Assembly: GCF_034259325.1 (NCBI RefSeq)
Contig: NZ_JAXIVS010000004.1
Span: 682,001-746,000 of the forward strand
Length of the DNA stretch: 64,000 nt
DNA from: Hyalangium ruber
Lineage (GTDB): Bacteria > Myxococcota > Myxococcia > Myxococcales > Myxococcaceae
Reading direction: 5' to 3'
A program made the position numbers and the translations under genes. The notes beneath the pieces were generated by a model. The model had not been told where the DNA came from. It searched no databases and saw only the letters and a program-made list of their open reading frames with translations. Within the stretch, counting starts at the first letter, position 1; each line of letters begins with the position of its first letter. Below are positions 17,092-34,033 of this stretch, piece by piece.

Positions 17092-17130
17092 AGAGGGGTC
17101 GCGCGAGGTACCGCGCGGCCCCTCTGCTTT
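17092..17130 (+). terminator. intrinsic terminator
   Basis: A 14-bp stem (17092-17105 with 17112-17125, containing one G-T wobble) with a 6-base loop is followed by GCTTTT. It sits 24 bases after the stop codon of the NIDO/choice-of-anchor lipoprotein. Confidence 0.9.
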
Positions 17131-17218
17131 TGCGGGTACACAGTGCGACACGTGGGCGGATGTCGCAGTTCGCGGGTTGGGCCTTCCCTCCCTGCTCCCC
17201 TGGCTCCTCGGGGAGGCC

Positions 17219-18238
17219 ATGCGCACCTTGGGTGCGGGAAGAGGAGGAAGCACCCTGGAGACAGCCCTGATCGCGCCCCCGCGGCGCCGCGCCCTGGAGG
17301 ACGGGCCCGCGGTGTTGGTGGTGAACACCAAGTCTCGCTCGGGGCGGGAAGCCTTCGAGGCGGCTCGCGCGGCGCTCTCCGCCCGAGGCGTGCCGCTGCT
17401 GAGCTGCCATGCACTCACCCAGCCGCGCCGCCTGCCTCGGGTGCTGGCCGACGCGGTGGCGCGTGGCGCCCGGCGCATCCTCGTGGGCGGAGGCGATGGC
17501 ACGGTGAGCTTCGCCGCCTGCCAGCTGCTCGGCAGGGACGTGACGCTGGGCGTGGTGCCGCTGGGCACCGGCAATGACTTCGCCCGCTCGCTGGGCATCC
17601 AGGACACGGTGGAGGCCGCCTGCGACGTCATCGCCGAGGGCTACACGGCCCGGGTGGACGTGGGCCTGGCCAACGGGCGGCCCTTCCTCAACGCGGCGAG
17701 CCTCGGGCTGGCCACCGCCATCGCCAAGCGGCTCAACAAGAAGCTCAAGCAGCGCATCGGCAAGCTCGCCTATCCCGTCGCCGCCGCCACCCAGCTCTGG
17801 GAGCACCAGCCGTTCCGGGTGCGGCTACAGGCCGACTCGCAGGCGCTCGAGCTGGAGGCGCTCCAGCTCGTGGTGGGCAACGGGCGCTACCACGGCGCGG
17901 GCAACATGGTGGCTCCGGGCGCGGCGCTGGATGACCACCGGCTGCACGTCTACGCCATCACCGCTCCTTCGGCGGAGTCCGGCCGGGAGGGCACCAGCCT
18001 GGGGCAGTTGCAGGACATGTCCACGCTGGCGCGCGTGGCGCTGTCGCTGCGCCGGGGGGAGCACGTGGAGCACCCCTCCGTCACCTACCTGCGCACCTCG
18101 CGGCTGTATGTGGAGTCCGAGCCCGTGCAGGAGGTGAACGCGGACGGCGAGCTCATCGGCCGCACGCCGATGCGCTTCGAGGTGGTGCCCTCCGCGCTCC
18201 GGGTGTACGCGCCCGCTCCCGCGCCCGTGGCGCACTGA
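17219..18238 (+). CDS. diacylglycerol/lipid kinase (YegS/BmrU family)
   Basis: A 339-residue cytoplasmic lipid kinase. The catalytic-domain signature is visible as VLVVNTKSRSG, I-L-V-G-G-G-D-G-T-V-S-F and V-V-P-L-G-T-G-N-D-F-A-R. The C-terminal beta-rich domain contains V-V-G-N-G-R-Y-H-G-A-G-N and ends with the DGE motif (VNADGELIGRTP). These enzymes phosphorylate diacylglycerol or related lipids. The ATG at 17219 is preceded by GGGAGG at a three-base distance; other in-frame starts upstream lack support. It converges with hrcA, with 15 bases between stops. Confidence 0.88.
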   Translation: MRTLGAGRGGSTLETALIAPPRRRALEDGPAVLVVNTKSRSGREAFEAARAALSARGVPLLSCHALTQPRRLPRVLADAVARGARRILVGGGDGTVSFAACQLLGRDVTLGVVPLGTGNDFARSLGIQDTVEAACDVIAEGYTARVDVGLANGRPFLNAASLGLATAIAKRLNKKLKQRIGKLAYPVAAATQLWEHQPFRVRLQADSQALELEALQLVVGNGRYHGAGNMVAPGAALDDHRLHVYAITAPSAESGREGTSLGQLQDMSTLARVALSLRRGEHVEHPSVTYLRTSRLYVESEPVQEVNADGELIGRTPMRFEVVPSALRVYAPAPAPVAH

Positions 18239-18253
18239 GCGGGCGCTTGGGGC

Positions 18254-19291
18254 TCAGCCCTGCTCCAGCACCCGCGAGAGCACCTGGGCGGTGAAGTTCA
18301 CCAGGGGGATGACGCGCTGGTAGTTCATCCGCGTCGGGCCGATGACGCCCACCGAGCCCAGCACCTGCTCGCGGCTGCCGTAGGGGCTGGCGATGACGGT
18401 CAGCTCTCCGGCCGCCGAGAACTCGCTCTCGGCCCCGATGAAGATCTGCATCTCCCGGGCGCGCTGCACCCGGTCGAGCAGCTGCAGGAGCTTGTGCTTC
18501 TCATCCAGCTTCCGGAAGAGCGAGCGCATGCGCTCCACGTCCGCGAACTCGGGCTGCTCCAGGAACGAGCCCGTGCCTTCAATCAGCACCCGCTCCGACT
18601 CCGGCGTCTGCAGATCCGTGGCCGCCGCGCCCAGCTTCAGCGCCTTGGCCGTCAGCGCGTTGTAGAGCGCCTGCTCCTGGTCCATCTCCTGGCGGATGCG
18701 CTCGCGCGCCTCCTCCAGCGGCACCTCGCGCAGCAGCTCCGAGAGGTAGTTGGAGGCCTTGAGCAGCTCGTCCGAGGTGAACGGGAACTCGACCGTAATC
18801 ACCTTGTTCTGCACCTGCCCGTTGTGCCCCACCAGCACCGCCAGCACGCGGTTCTCTCGCAGCCGCACGAACTCGATGCGGTGGAACACCGTGGCCTCCG
18901 GCCGCGGGGTGAGCACCACGCTGGCGTGCCGGGTGAGCGAGTGCAGAATCCGGCTCGCCTCGCCGAGGATGTCCTCCACGTTGGACTCGTACACCAGCCC
19001 CGCGTGGATGAGCTCCCGGTCCTTGGGCGCCGGATCCTTCAGCCGCACCATGGTGTCCACGAAGAAGCGGTAGCCCCGGTCCGTGGGGACGCGCCCCGCG
19101 GAGGTGTGCGGCTTCTCCAGGAAGCCCAGCTCCTCCAGGTCCGCCAGCACGTTGCGCAGCGTCGCCGAGGACACATCGAACTCGGCGCGACGCGTCAGCT
19201 GTTGGCTGCCGACCGGCCCACCCGTGGTGATGTACTCCTGCACGACCGCTCGCAGGACTTCCTTCTCACGTTCGCCTAGCTCTTCCGACAT
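18254..19291 (-). CDS. hrcA: heat-inducible transcription repressor HrcA
   Basis: A 345-residue repressor of chaperone genes. The N-terminal winged helix reads LGEREKEVLRAVVQEYITTGGPVGSQQL, followed by the family signature SSATLRNVLADLEELGFLEKPHTSAGRVPTD (read in parts). The GAF-like and dimerisation domains follow (GAESEFSAAGELTVIASPYG, V-G-V-I-G-P-T-R-M-N-Y). HrcA binds CIRCE inverted repeats. I find no TTAGCACTC/GAGTGCTAA element in the 210 bases upstream, so autoregulation through CIRCE is not evident. No dnaK, grpE or dnaJ is adjacent in the window. Confidence 0.95.
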   Translation of the reverse strand: MSEELGEREKEVLRAVVQEYITTGGPVGSQQLTRRAEFDVSSATLRNVLADLEELGFLEKPHTSAGRVPTDRGYRFFVDTMVRLKDPAPKDRELIHAGLVYESNVEDILGEASRILHSLTRHASVVLTPRPEATVFHRIEFVRLRENRVLAVLVGHNGQVQNKVITVEFPFTSDELLKASNYLSELLREVPLEEARERIRQEMDQEQALYNALTAKALKLGAAATDLQTPESERVLIEGTGSFLEQPEFADVERMRSLFRKLDEKHKLLQLLDRVQRAREMQIFIGAESEFSAAGELTVIASPYGSREQVLGSVGVIGPTRMNYQRVIPLVNFTAQVLSRVLEQG

Positions 19292-19502
19292 CCCTGATCA
19301 CACTCCAGCCTGCCGCGCTGCCTTGTCTGGCTCACAGCGCCTCAAGGACGAGCAAAGTCTAAGGAGGTCTCCGAGACGGTTCAATCCCGCCCAGCCTACC
19401 AGGCAACCGGGCGCGGGCCCGTTCACGCCCGCCCCCCACCCCGGACCGAGGGTTCTCCACCCTTGAAGCCGGCGCCCCGGCGGCTTGAAATGACAGGGGC
19501 GC

Positions 19503-19979
19503 ATGTACGACGACATCCTCGAGGTCCGCCACGCGGTGGAGAGTCTGCTGTACCGCTATGCCACCTGTCTGGACGACGGGCCGCTGGAGCACTGGGCACA
19601 GTGCTTCACCGAGGAGGGGCAGTACCGCCTGCTGCCGCGCGAGAACTTCCTGAGCGCCTTCCCCGTGGCGCTGATGCACTGCACCTCCCGGAGCCAGTTG
19701 GAGGAGCGCCTCGCCACCCTGCGGCGCGCCCATGCCACCGTGCCGTACGCCTGCCGCCACCTGTACACCAACGTCCAGGTGGCGCCGGAGCGCGCCGGCC
19801 GGGCCTCGCTGCGCGCCAACTACACCGTCTACCACGCGGTGGACGAGGGCGAGGTGGAGCTGCTCAGCGTGGGGCGCCTGGAGGCGCGCATCCGCATGGA
19901 GCCGGCGCCGCTCTTCGAGCGGATGGATGTCATCTACGAGACGTGCCGGCCGTCGGGCTTGAAGGTGTATCCGCTCTAG
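19503..19979 (+). CDS. aromatic-ring-hydroxylating dioxygenase beta-subunit-like protein
   Basis: A 158-residue protein with the cystatin/NTF2-like fold of ring-hydroxylating dioxygenase beta subunits: VRHAVESLLYRYATCLDDGPLEHWAQCFTEEGQY at the N-terminus, HLYTNVQV in the middle and LSVGRLEARIR near the end. Beta subunits normally pair with a Rieske-iron alpha subunit, but no alpha subunit, ferredoxin or reductase gene is present in the window. It may be a stand-alone SnoaL/NTF2-like enzyme or partner a remote subunit. The ATG at 19503 begins 211 bases after the divergent hrcA start. Confidence 0.75.
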   Translation: MYDDILEVRHAVESLLYRYATCLDDGPLEHWAQCFTEEGQYRLLPRENFLSAFPVALMHCTSRSQLEERLATLRRAHATVPYACRHLYTNVQVAPERAGRASLRANYTVYHAVDEGEVELLSVGRLEARIRMEPAPLFERMDVIYETCRPSGLKVYPL

Positions 19980-20083
19980 CAGTGCGCGCCGCACCGCGTT
20001 GGCGTGCGCCCAACTGTGTCCATTGTCCCGAAGGGCAGCTGTCACTCGCGCCACTGAAGTGAACGCGTTACAAGGGCGGCCTC

Positions 20084-21058
20084 GTGTCCTCCAGCGCGCC
20101 CTCCCTGTCCGCCCCGCTGCCTGCCCAGTCCACCCCCGCGGACCCGCGCCGAGGTTGGCTGCTCTTCTGCCTCTTCGCGCTCTACTTCATCTGGGGCTCC
20201 ACCTACCTGGCGATCCGCTGGGCGCTCGAAGGGGGCTTTCCTCCGCTGCGGCTGGGCGGGCTGCGCTTCACCCTGGCGGGCGCCATCCTCTATGGGGTGC
20301 TGCGCCTGAGGGGCATGCGCTCGCCGACGCGGCGCGAGTGGATGGCGGGTGCCTTCACCGGCTTCCTGCTGCTCGTCGTGGGCAATGGGTGCGTCGCCTA
20401 TGCCCAGCAGTGGGTGTCCTCGGGCGTGGCGGCGCTGGTGGTGGGCAGCATGCCGCTGTGGGCGGCGCTCTTCGGGGGCCTCTATGAGGGCCAGTGGCCG
20501 GGCCGCGCCGAGCGGTGGGGATTGGCGCTGGGCTTCTTCGGCATCGCCCTGCTCAACCAGGGGGGCGAGCTGGGCGGCCGGTGGCTGCCGGTGGTCGCCT
20601 TGCTCTTCGCGCCGCTGGCGTGGGCCTTTGGCTCCATCTGGGCCCGGCACCATGCCTTCATGCCCCAGGGGCTGATGGCGACCGCCACGCAGATGTTGTG
20701 CTCGGGCGCGGCGCTGCTGGTGCTGAGCGCCGCCACGGGCGAGCACATGTTGGGCATGCCGGATGCGCGCGGGCTGGCCTCCTTCTTCTACCTGGTGGCC
20801 TTCGGCTCGCTCATCGCCTTCAGCGCCTATGGCTACCTGCTGCGCCACGCGCGGCCGGCGCTCGCCACCAGCTACGCCTACGTCAACCCCATGGTGGCGG
20901 TGCTGCTGGGCGTGCTGCTCGGCGGTGAGACTCCCGGCCCGCATGCCTTCGTGGCCATGACGGCCATCCTCGCGGCGGTGGTCCTCATCACCCGCAGGGC
21001 TCCCGCCAAGGTCCGTCGGGAAGCCAGCGCGCAGGCCAGCACGCCTTCGACCTCCTGA
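20084..21058 (+). CDS. EamA/DMT-family transporter
   Basis: A 324-residue membrane protein with about ten hydrophobic helices in two EamA halves. The first half starts LFALYFIWGSTYLAIRWALEG and the second contains the E-x-x-x-P-like and SYAYVNPMVAVLLGVLLGGE motif near the C-terminus, as in YedA/RhaT-like metabolite exporters. The substrate is unknown. The likely start is the GTG at 20084; the first 25 residues are a Ser/Pro-rich cytoplasmic extension. It ends six bases before the stop of the convergent receiver gene. Confidence 0.9.
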   Translation: MSSSAPSLSAPLPAQSTPADPRRGWLLFCLFALYFIWGSTYLAIRWALEGGFPPLRLGGLRFTLAGAILYGVLRLRGMRSPTRREWMAGAFTGFLLLVVGNGCVAYAQQWVSSGVAALVVGSMPLWAALFGGLYEGQWPGRAERWGLALGFFGIALLNQGGELGGRWLPVVALLFAPLAWAFGSIWARHHAFMPQGLMATATQMLCSGAALLVLSAATGEHMLGMPDARGLASFFYLVAFGSLIAFSAYGYLLRHARPALATSYAYVNPMVAVLLGVLLGGETPGPHAFVAMTAILAAVVLITRRAPAKVRREASAQASTPSTS

Positions 21059-21064
21059 GCCGCT

Positions 21065-21418
21065 TCAGGGGGTGCAGCAGCTGTGGACGAGGTTCAGCAG
21101 CCGGGCGGACTCGAAGGGCTTGCGCAGGAAGCCCTCCGCCTCGGTCGGAGGCGGGGCCTCGCTCGCGGTGAGCACCACCACGGGCACGGAGTGCCGCTGA
21201 GGGTCCGCGCGCAGGCAGGAGAGGAACTCACTGCCGGACAGCAGCGGCAACCACCAGTCCAGGAGGATGAGGCACGGCCGGCCGATGCGCTCGAGCAGCT
21301 TCAGCCCCGCCATGCCGTTGGGAGCGGCGGCGACCTCGAAGCCCTCCGCTTCGAGCAGGGCCGACATGGCCTCTCTCAAGTCTGCATCGTCCTCCACCAA
21401 GAGGATGGTTTGGCTCAT
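21065..21418 (-). CDS. single-domain response regulator
   Basis: A 117-residue stand-alone receiver: ILLVEDDADLREAM at the N-terminus (acidic pair), phosphoacceptor Asp in LILLDWWLPLLSG, Thr in VVLTASE and Lys in FLRKPFES. There is no output domain, so it passes phosphate or acts by protein contact. An unusual pair of Cys residues lies at the very end (HSCCTP). It stands alone between the EamA gene and the toxin/immunity pair; the partner kinase is not identified. Confidence 0.9.
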   Translation of the reverse strand: MSQTILLVEDDADLREAMSALLEAEGFEVAAAPNGMAGLKLLERIGRPCLILLDWWLPLLSGSEFLSCLRADPQRHSVPVVVLTASEAPPPTEAEGFLRKPFESARLLNLVHSCCTP

Positions 21419-21493
21419 GACGTCCTGTCCCCCTGGGAAGTCTACCCGGGGGCAGGTGGCTCGACCCTGAGGTATTCTTGGAGTGCCAACAAA

Positions 21494-22267
21494 TCAACGC
21501 GGCGAACCGCCGGGGCTCAGTGCCGGGCGGCGCGGGGGCAGGCTGTGCCGGGTGTGGTCATAGAAGCAGTCGGCGCCCAGGTGGGCGATGAGCTGGCGCT
21601 CGTGCTCGGCTCCTTCCGGAGTCCCCGCTTGGGTCGGTAGCGCGTAGGGCTGGACCAGAATGGTGCCCTGCCCGAGGTCCTGCTTGAACTCACCGGGAAG
21701 CGTGTCCAGCCGCTCGCCGAACATGCTCACGAAGGGGGGGCCAAAGAAGTTGCGCCAGAACAGCCCCGCCAGCCCCTCGCTGGGGTCTCGCACGGTGGAG
21801 GACTCCTCTGATCCGAGACCGTCTGCTGCCGGCACCAGCCTCCGTGTCTTACGCTCGAAGTCATCATCCACCGCGGACTGTGCCAGCGGAGAGCCCATCA
21901 GGCGCATCAGTTCCAGCACCTGCCGCATGTGCTCTGTACGCCATGAAGCCTTCACGGCCTCTCGGATCGAAGTCCTCCAGATGATGGCCCCCGTATGGGG
22001 CGGGACATCTGGCCTGGCCGGGTGGATCAGGAAGAAGTCTCGATCCGTTGGGGCTGCCACACACAAGGCCTTCAGGTCGTCGTAGAAGGTCAGCAGCACC
22101 TCGTAGTCGAGGTGCTCTGGATCAAGCCTCTCTTCTGGAAAAGCCAACCCGAAGCGGGTGGGCCGGAACCAGCGATACTCTTCCAACGCCCTCCGGAGAA
22201 ACTCTCGGACACGTGTGAGCGGTGGGAGCCCCGGTGGCAGATAGATATAGGTCTTGAGGTATTTCAT
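21494..22267 (-). CDS. predicted immunity protein for adjacent nuclease toxin
   Basis: A 257-residue soluble protein without signal peptide. It begins at the ATG at 22267 (MKYLKTYIYLPPG), 14 bases after the stop of the toxin gene; the longer upstream frame overlaps that gene and is not used. Features are an acidic/aromatic N-terminal half, the stretch LFWRNFFGPPFVSMFG near residue 165, and a C-terminal ERQLIAHLGADCFYD. Size, solubility and position directly after a toxin gene are typical of immunity proteins; it resembles the Imm52-like group I recall beside REase-fold toxins, but that family name is uncertain. Confidence 0.65.
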   Translation of the reverse strand: MKYLKTYIYLPPGLPPLTRVREFLRRALEEYRWFRPTRFGLAFPEERLDPEHLDYEVLLTFYDDLKALCVAAPTDRDFFLIHPARPDVPPHTGAIIWRTSIREAVKASWRTEHMRQVLELMRLMGSPLAQSAVDDDFERKTRRLVPAADGLGSEESSTVRDPSEGLAGLFWRNFFGPPFVSMFGERLDTLPGEFKQDLGQGTILVQPYALPTQAGTPEGAEHERQLIAHLGADCFYDHTRHSLPPRRPALSPGGSPR

Positions 22268-22281
22268 CGCGGCATGGGACT

Positions 22282-24063
22282 TCAGGGGTAATACCTCAAG
22301 CTGGCTCGGCCCTGGACCCTGAGGCGCTCGAGCAGATCCTGAAGGGGTGCGGAGAGCCGAGTAGGCCCGTCTGCATGCCGAGCCGAGCGGGCCCATACCT
22401 CGATATGGCCTCCCTGTTTCTCCACATACCGAAGCATCGCCTCCAGATTGCCTGAAAGCGAAAGCTTCGCGCGCGCCTTGACCTCGACGAAGTGGTAGGG
22501 CTGCCCCCAGACCAGCTCTCCAGGAGTCGGGCTGCCCACGACCGCATCGGGGATGAAGCCCTTCGCCTCACTCTCGGGCGGCGGCATCATCAATGCCCGG
22601 TTCTTCTCCTGCCCACGGGCCTGGAGCACCGCCTGCTCCAGTTCGCTGCCCTTCTCCTTGTTCTTGAGGATGGTCTCGTACTTCTTGCGCCAGTCCTCGT
22701 CGATGCCGTAGCGAAAGCGCGAGTACTTGTCCGGGTGGCGGAACTGGTAGTCCACCCATGCCGCCGCCATGTGCTCGGCACTGCCAAGCTCCAGGCGCAG
22801 GCCTGCTTCTCCCAGCCGAGAGCCCACCAACGGCACCTTGCCGCCCCGGCGCAGCGTGTCGGCCGCTTCCGCCAGCGGCTTCTCCAACCCCGCGGCCACG
22901 CGTCGCAGGAAGGCCACGTCCTCCTCGCTCAACCTCCGCCCCGCCGCCGCCTGGCGCACCAGCACCTCCACCTGCGAGGCGTCCGCGGGGCTCAGGTGGC
23001 TGGCCACCCGCTGCAGCACCCGCACCTCTTCCAGGCTTCGCCCCGTCACCAACGCCGCCCGCTCCACCCACTCCCCACCACCTGACAGCGCTCGCCCCGG
23101 CACGAACGGCACGAGCACCGCCACCCCACTCAGCAGCCGCTCCTCCGGCTCCAGCTTCCGACCGGTGATGCTGTAGCCCGCCACGAGACCAGCTGCGTCC
23201 GTCGCCTCGCCTATCCCCGGCAGCAGGCCCGCCAGCAACTCAATCACCAGCTCGTCGGCCGGGGGCCTCGTGTCCTCCGGAGGCGTGTAATCCAGATGGG
23301 GCGGTGCGTACCGTCCCAGCTCAATGGCCGTGGCCAGACTGCTACGACGCGCCAGCAGGTAGAGTGCCACCTCGCTGGGCCCCTTCCTCAACAGCGCCTC
23401 GTCACGCGTATGGGTGAAGGCCCAGTCCAGCACCGCTCCCGTGAGCGCATCCAAGGACTGGGTGCGCAGTGGGTGCTCGGTCAGCAGGTGCCCGGGCGCC
23501 ACCCGCCGCACCCGCTCCCGCGCTGTCTCACCCCAGCGCGTCTGAGCCCAGTCCAGGTACTCCTCCAGCTTCGCTTCCACCTCTGCCTGCCGTCGGGCCT
23601 CCTGGCGTTCCCTCTCCTGCCGCTCGGCCTTCAGCTCTGCGTACACCTCCAGGGGTCGATGCCGCCTCAGCGTCGCCTCGTCCTGGCTCAGCGCCCACTG
23701 CTGCAACTCGAGCAGTACCCGGTGCTCCAGCCGCTGCTGCTCCTCGGGCACCCGTGCTCGCTTCAACTGCTCTTCTTGCTCGCGGATGAACTCCAGGTAG
23801 GGCGTCACCGCCCCCGTGCCCATCGCTCCCGCTCCACCTCCTGTACTCGCCTCCGTCCGCTCGGCCATTTCCCGCCGCTGACGAAGCGTGCGCATCTTCC
23901 GCGCGTGGGCTCGAAGCTCCCGACAGCTCCCCAGCAAACCGCAGGGCGCCTCGGGACGCGGGCCCGCCGCGCATCCTCCCCACATGCCGCTCAGCCCCAG
24001 CAGCAGCACCGTGAGCCACCGCGCACCAGACCTGGAGAGGAGCTTCATCCGAGGAAGGTTCAT
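22282..24063 (-). CDS. lipoprotein polymorphic toxin with PD-(D/E)xK nuclease tail
   Basis: About 593 residues. A hydrophobic signal ends GMWGGC, so it is a probable lipoprotein with an atypical Trp in the lipobox. A coiled-coil-like, Arg/Glu-rich region spans about 75-170. A pretoxin-like segment (ELLAGLLPGIGEATDAAGLVAGYS) lies near 270-320. The C-terminal 100 residues look like a restriction-endonuclease fold: FIPDAVVG, then YHFVEVKAR, giving the Asp...Glu-x-Lys catalytic set, followed by YVEKQGGHIEVWAR. The toxic activity would be nucleic-acid cleavage. The start codon is uncertain (ATG at 24063 or 24048). A small immunity gene follows at once. Confidence 0.72.
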   Translation of the reverse strand: MNLPRMKLLSRSGARWLTVLLLGLSGMWGGCAAGPRPEAPCGLLGSCRELRAHARKMRTLRQRREMAERTEASTGGGAGAMGTGAVTPYLEFIREQEEQLKRARVPEEQQRLEHRVLLELQQWALSQDEATLRRHRPLEVYAELKAERQERERQEARRQAEVEAKLEEYLDWAQTRWGETARERVRRVAPGHLLTEHPLRTQSLDALTGAVLDWAFTHTRDEALLRKGPSEVALYLLARRSSLATAIELGRYAPPHLDYTPPEDTRPPADELVIELLAGLLPGIGEATDAAGLVAGYSITGRKLEPEERLLSGVAVLVPFVPGRALSGGGEWVERAALVTGRSLEEVRVLQRVASHLSPADASQVEVLVRQAAAGRRLSEEDVAFLRRVAAGLEKPLAEAADTLRRGGKVPLVGSRLGEAGLRLELGSAEHMAAAWVDYQFRHPDKYSRFRYGIDEDWRKKYETILKNKEKGSELEQAVLQARGQEKNRALMMPPPESEAKGFIPDAVVGSPTPGELVWGQPYHFVEVKARAKLSLSGNLEAMLRYVEKQGGHIEVWARSARHADGPTRLSAPLQDLLERLRVQGRASLRYYP

Positions 24064-24154
24064 GAGCACTCGCCAGCACGCACGAGACCCCCCAGCGTCG
24101 GGGCTTCCCCTCGGCGACGCTGGCTCTGGAAGGAGCTGAATCTCGGCTGGAGGC

Positions 24155-26155
24155 TCAGCCCGCCGAGACCTGGGTCTGCACCACGGCGGCGTGCGGCTCT
24201 ACCGGGGCCTCGGCCGCGGCGGCCTGCTGCTGCGCCTCACGCGGCAGCCACACATGGAACAGCGAGCCCTCGCCGGGCACGCCCTGGGACTCCACCCAGA
24301 TGCGCCCGCCGTGCTGCTCGACGATGCCCTGGCTAATGGTCAACCCCAGCCCCAGCCCGCCGTACTTCGAGCCGTGCGCGCGCCCGAAGCGCTCGAAGAT
24401 GACCGACTGCTTCTCCGGGGGAATGCCCACGCCGCGGTCCTTCACCATCAAATGCACTCCCGTCCCCTCCTCCAACACCCGCACCACCACCTCGCCCCCG
24501 TCCGGCGAATACCGGATGGCGTTGGACACCAGGTTCGTCAGCACCTGGTCCAGGCGCCCCCGGTCCCACACACCCTCCAGCCGCTCGGGGACCTCCAGCC
24601 GCAGCGGGTGCGACTGGGCGAGCACCGACATGCGGTCGCACGTCTCGCGCAACAGCTGCCCCAGGTCGAAGCGCTCCAGCTCCAGCGACAGGCGCCCGGC
24701 CTGCAACCGGCTGATGTCCAGCAGCTCCTCCACCAGCTTCGTCATCCGGTCGATCTGCCGGTTGATGATTTTCAGCGACTTGCCCGGCCCCGTCTCCGTC
24801 TGCCCGCCCAGCTTGAGCATGGCCAGGTGGGCATGGCCCTTGGCCGCCGCCAGCGGGGTGCGCAGCTCGTGGCTGGCCGCGGCGAGGAACGCATCCTTCG
24901 CCTCGCTGGCCATGCGCAGCGCGGCCTCGGCGCGCTGGTGCTCGGTAATGTCACGCGCCACGGAGATGAAGCGGCCCAGGCCCCCGCCCGCCTTCACGTA
25001 CTGGAGCACCACCTCCACCGGCACCTCGGTGCCATCCTGCCGCCGGTGCGTGGTGGTGTAGGTGTGGCTGGGCTTGGTGCCACTGAGCAGCGGCGCCAGC
25101 AGCCGGCGGAAGCCCTCCTCGTCGAAGGCGCCCTCCACCCGCAGCACGCTGTTGCCCAACAAGTCCTCCACCGTGGAGCCCAGCTGCCGGGCCGCGCCCG
25201 CGTTGGCGTAGGTGAGCGAGAGCTGCTCCGGCTCGAACATGAGCACGCAGTCGAGCGTCGCATCCAACGTGGTCTTGAAGCGCTCCAGCGTCTCCTCGGT
25301 GCGCTTCTTGTCGTCGATGTCCGTGGCCACGGCGATGAAGCCCAGCAGCCGCCCGGCCTCGTCCCGCTCGGGCACCGAGCGCCCCAGGTGCCAGCGCCAC
25401 ACCCCGTCGCTGCGCCGCATGCGGAACTCGCGCTCCGTCCGGGTGCCCTCGCGCACGCCCTCCTGCCACATCCGGCGCATGGCCTCCTGGTCCTCCGGGT
25501 GGACATGCGCCAGGAAGACGTCCAGCGACAGCTCTTGCTCCTCCGTGCGGCCGATGTAGTCGCGCCACACCCGGTTGGCGTAGTACAGCGAGCCGTCCGG
25601 GCGCGCCGCCCACATGGACTCCGGCAGCGAGTCCAACAGCCGCCGGTAGCGCAGCTCGCTCTGGCGCTCCAGCGCCTCGCGCTCCTTCTGGCGCAGCAGC
25701 GCGCCCTGGCGCTGGATCTGCTGCTCCTTGAGGAACAAGTCCACGAACACGCCGACCTTGGAGCGAAGAATCTCCGGGTCGAACGGCTTGAGCAGGTAGT
25801 CCACCGCGCCGTGCGCGTAGCCCTTGAAGACATGGGCCGCATCCCGGCTGAGCGCGGTGAGGAAGATGATGGGGATGGTGCGGGTGCGCTCGCGCTGCTT
25901 GATGAGCGCCGCCGTCTGGAACCCGTCCAGCCCCGGCATCTGCACATCCATGAGGATGACAGCGAAGTCTCGCTGCAGGAGGAACTTCAGGGCCTCCTCA
26001 CCACTGGTGGCCTTCACCAGCTCCTGGCCCAGCGGCTCGAGGATGGCCTCGAGCGCCAGCAGGTTGGAGGGGTGGTCATCCACCATGAGGATGCTCGCCC
26101 GGGAGCGCGGGGTGCTCTCGGGGACACGGTCGGTGGTGGAGTCGTTGGGAATCAT
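24155..26155 (-). CDS. hybrid histidine kinase: receiver, two PAS, HisKA, HATPase
   Basis: A 666-residue cytoplasmic protein. An N-terminal receiver (ILMVDDHPSNLLALE, Asp in VILMDVQMPGLDGF, Lys in LLKPFDPE) is linked by a coiled coil to two PAS domains (SLPESMWAARPDGSLYYANRVW and the region from TLDATLDCVLMFEPE to DITEHQRAEAAL). HisKA follows with SHELRTPLAAAKGH, then HATPase with VSNAIRYSPDGG, D-R-G-V-G-I-P and GGLGLGLTIS. There are no membrane segments. The ATG at 26155 is chosen over a TTG nine bases upstream. It lies 102 bases after the poly-HAMP kinase on the same strand, so the two may be co-transcribed; its receiver could be the phosphate target of that kinase. Confidence 0.92.
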   Translation of the reverse strand: MIPNDSTTDRVPESTPRSRASILMVDDHPSNLLALEAILEPLGQELVKATSGEEALKFLLQRDFAVILMDVQMPGLDGFQTAALIKQRERTRTIPIIFLTALSRDAAHVFKGYAHGAVDYLLKPFDPEILRSKVGVFVDLFLKEQQIQRQGALLRQKEREALERQSELRYRRLLDSLPESMWAARPDGSLYYANRVWRDYIGRTEEQELSLDVFLAHVHPEDQEAMRRMWQEGVREGTRTEREFRMRRSDGVWRWHLGRSVPERDEAGRLLGFIAVATDIDDKKRTEETLERFKTTLDATLDCVLMFEPEQLSLTYANAGAARQLGSTVEDLLGNSVLRVEGAFDEEGFRRLLAPLLSGTKPSHTYTTTHRRQDGTEVPVEVVLQYVKAGGGLGRFISVARDITEHQRAEAALRMASEAKDAFLAAASHELRTPLAAAKGHAHLAMLKLGGQTETGPGKSLKIINRQIDRMTKLVEELLDISRLQAGRLSLELERFDLGQLLRETCDRMSVLAQSHPLRLEVPERLEGVWDRGRLDQVLTNLVSNAIRYSPDGGEVVVRVLEEGTGVHLMVKDRGVGIPPEKQSVIFERFGRAHGSKYGGLGLGLTISQGIVEQHGGRIWVESQGVPGEGSLFHVWLPREAQQQAAAAEAPVEPHAAVVQTQVSAG

Positions 26156-26257
26156 GCTGAGCAAGCGGGGTGCCCCGGGGGTGTGGCAGGAGGGAAGGCT
26201 AGGCCCTCTGCCCGCCGGACAGAAGCCGGGGGGGCAGAGAGCCGTGTGCTATCCAAC

Positions 26258-34006
<7,749 letters not shown>

Positions 34007-34033
34007 GAGATGAACCTCGGCGAAGGTGAAAGC

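Noticed and set aside
15046-17631. An 861-residue minus-strand open frame
   Set aside because: It runs antisense through the NIDO/choice-of-anchor lipoprotein, crosses its terminator and shows no family motifs.
19292-19502. CIRCE operator upstream of hrcA
   Set aside because: No TTAGCACTC...GAGTGCTAA inverted repeat could be found in the gap.
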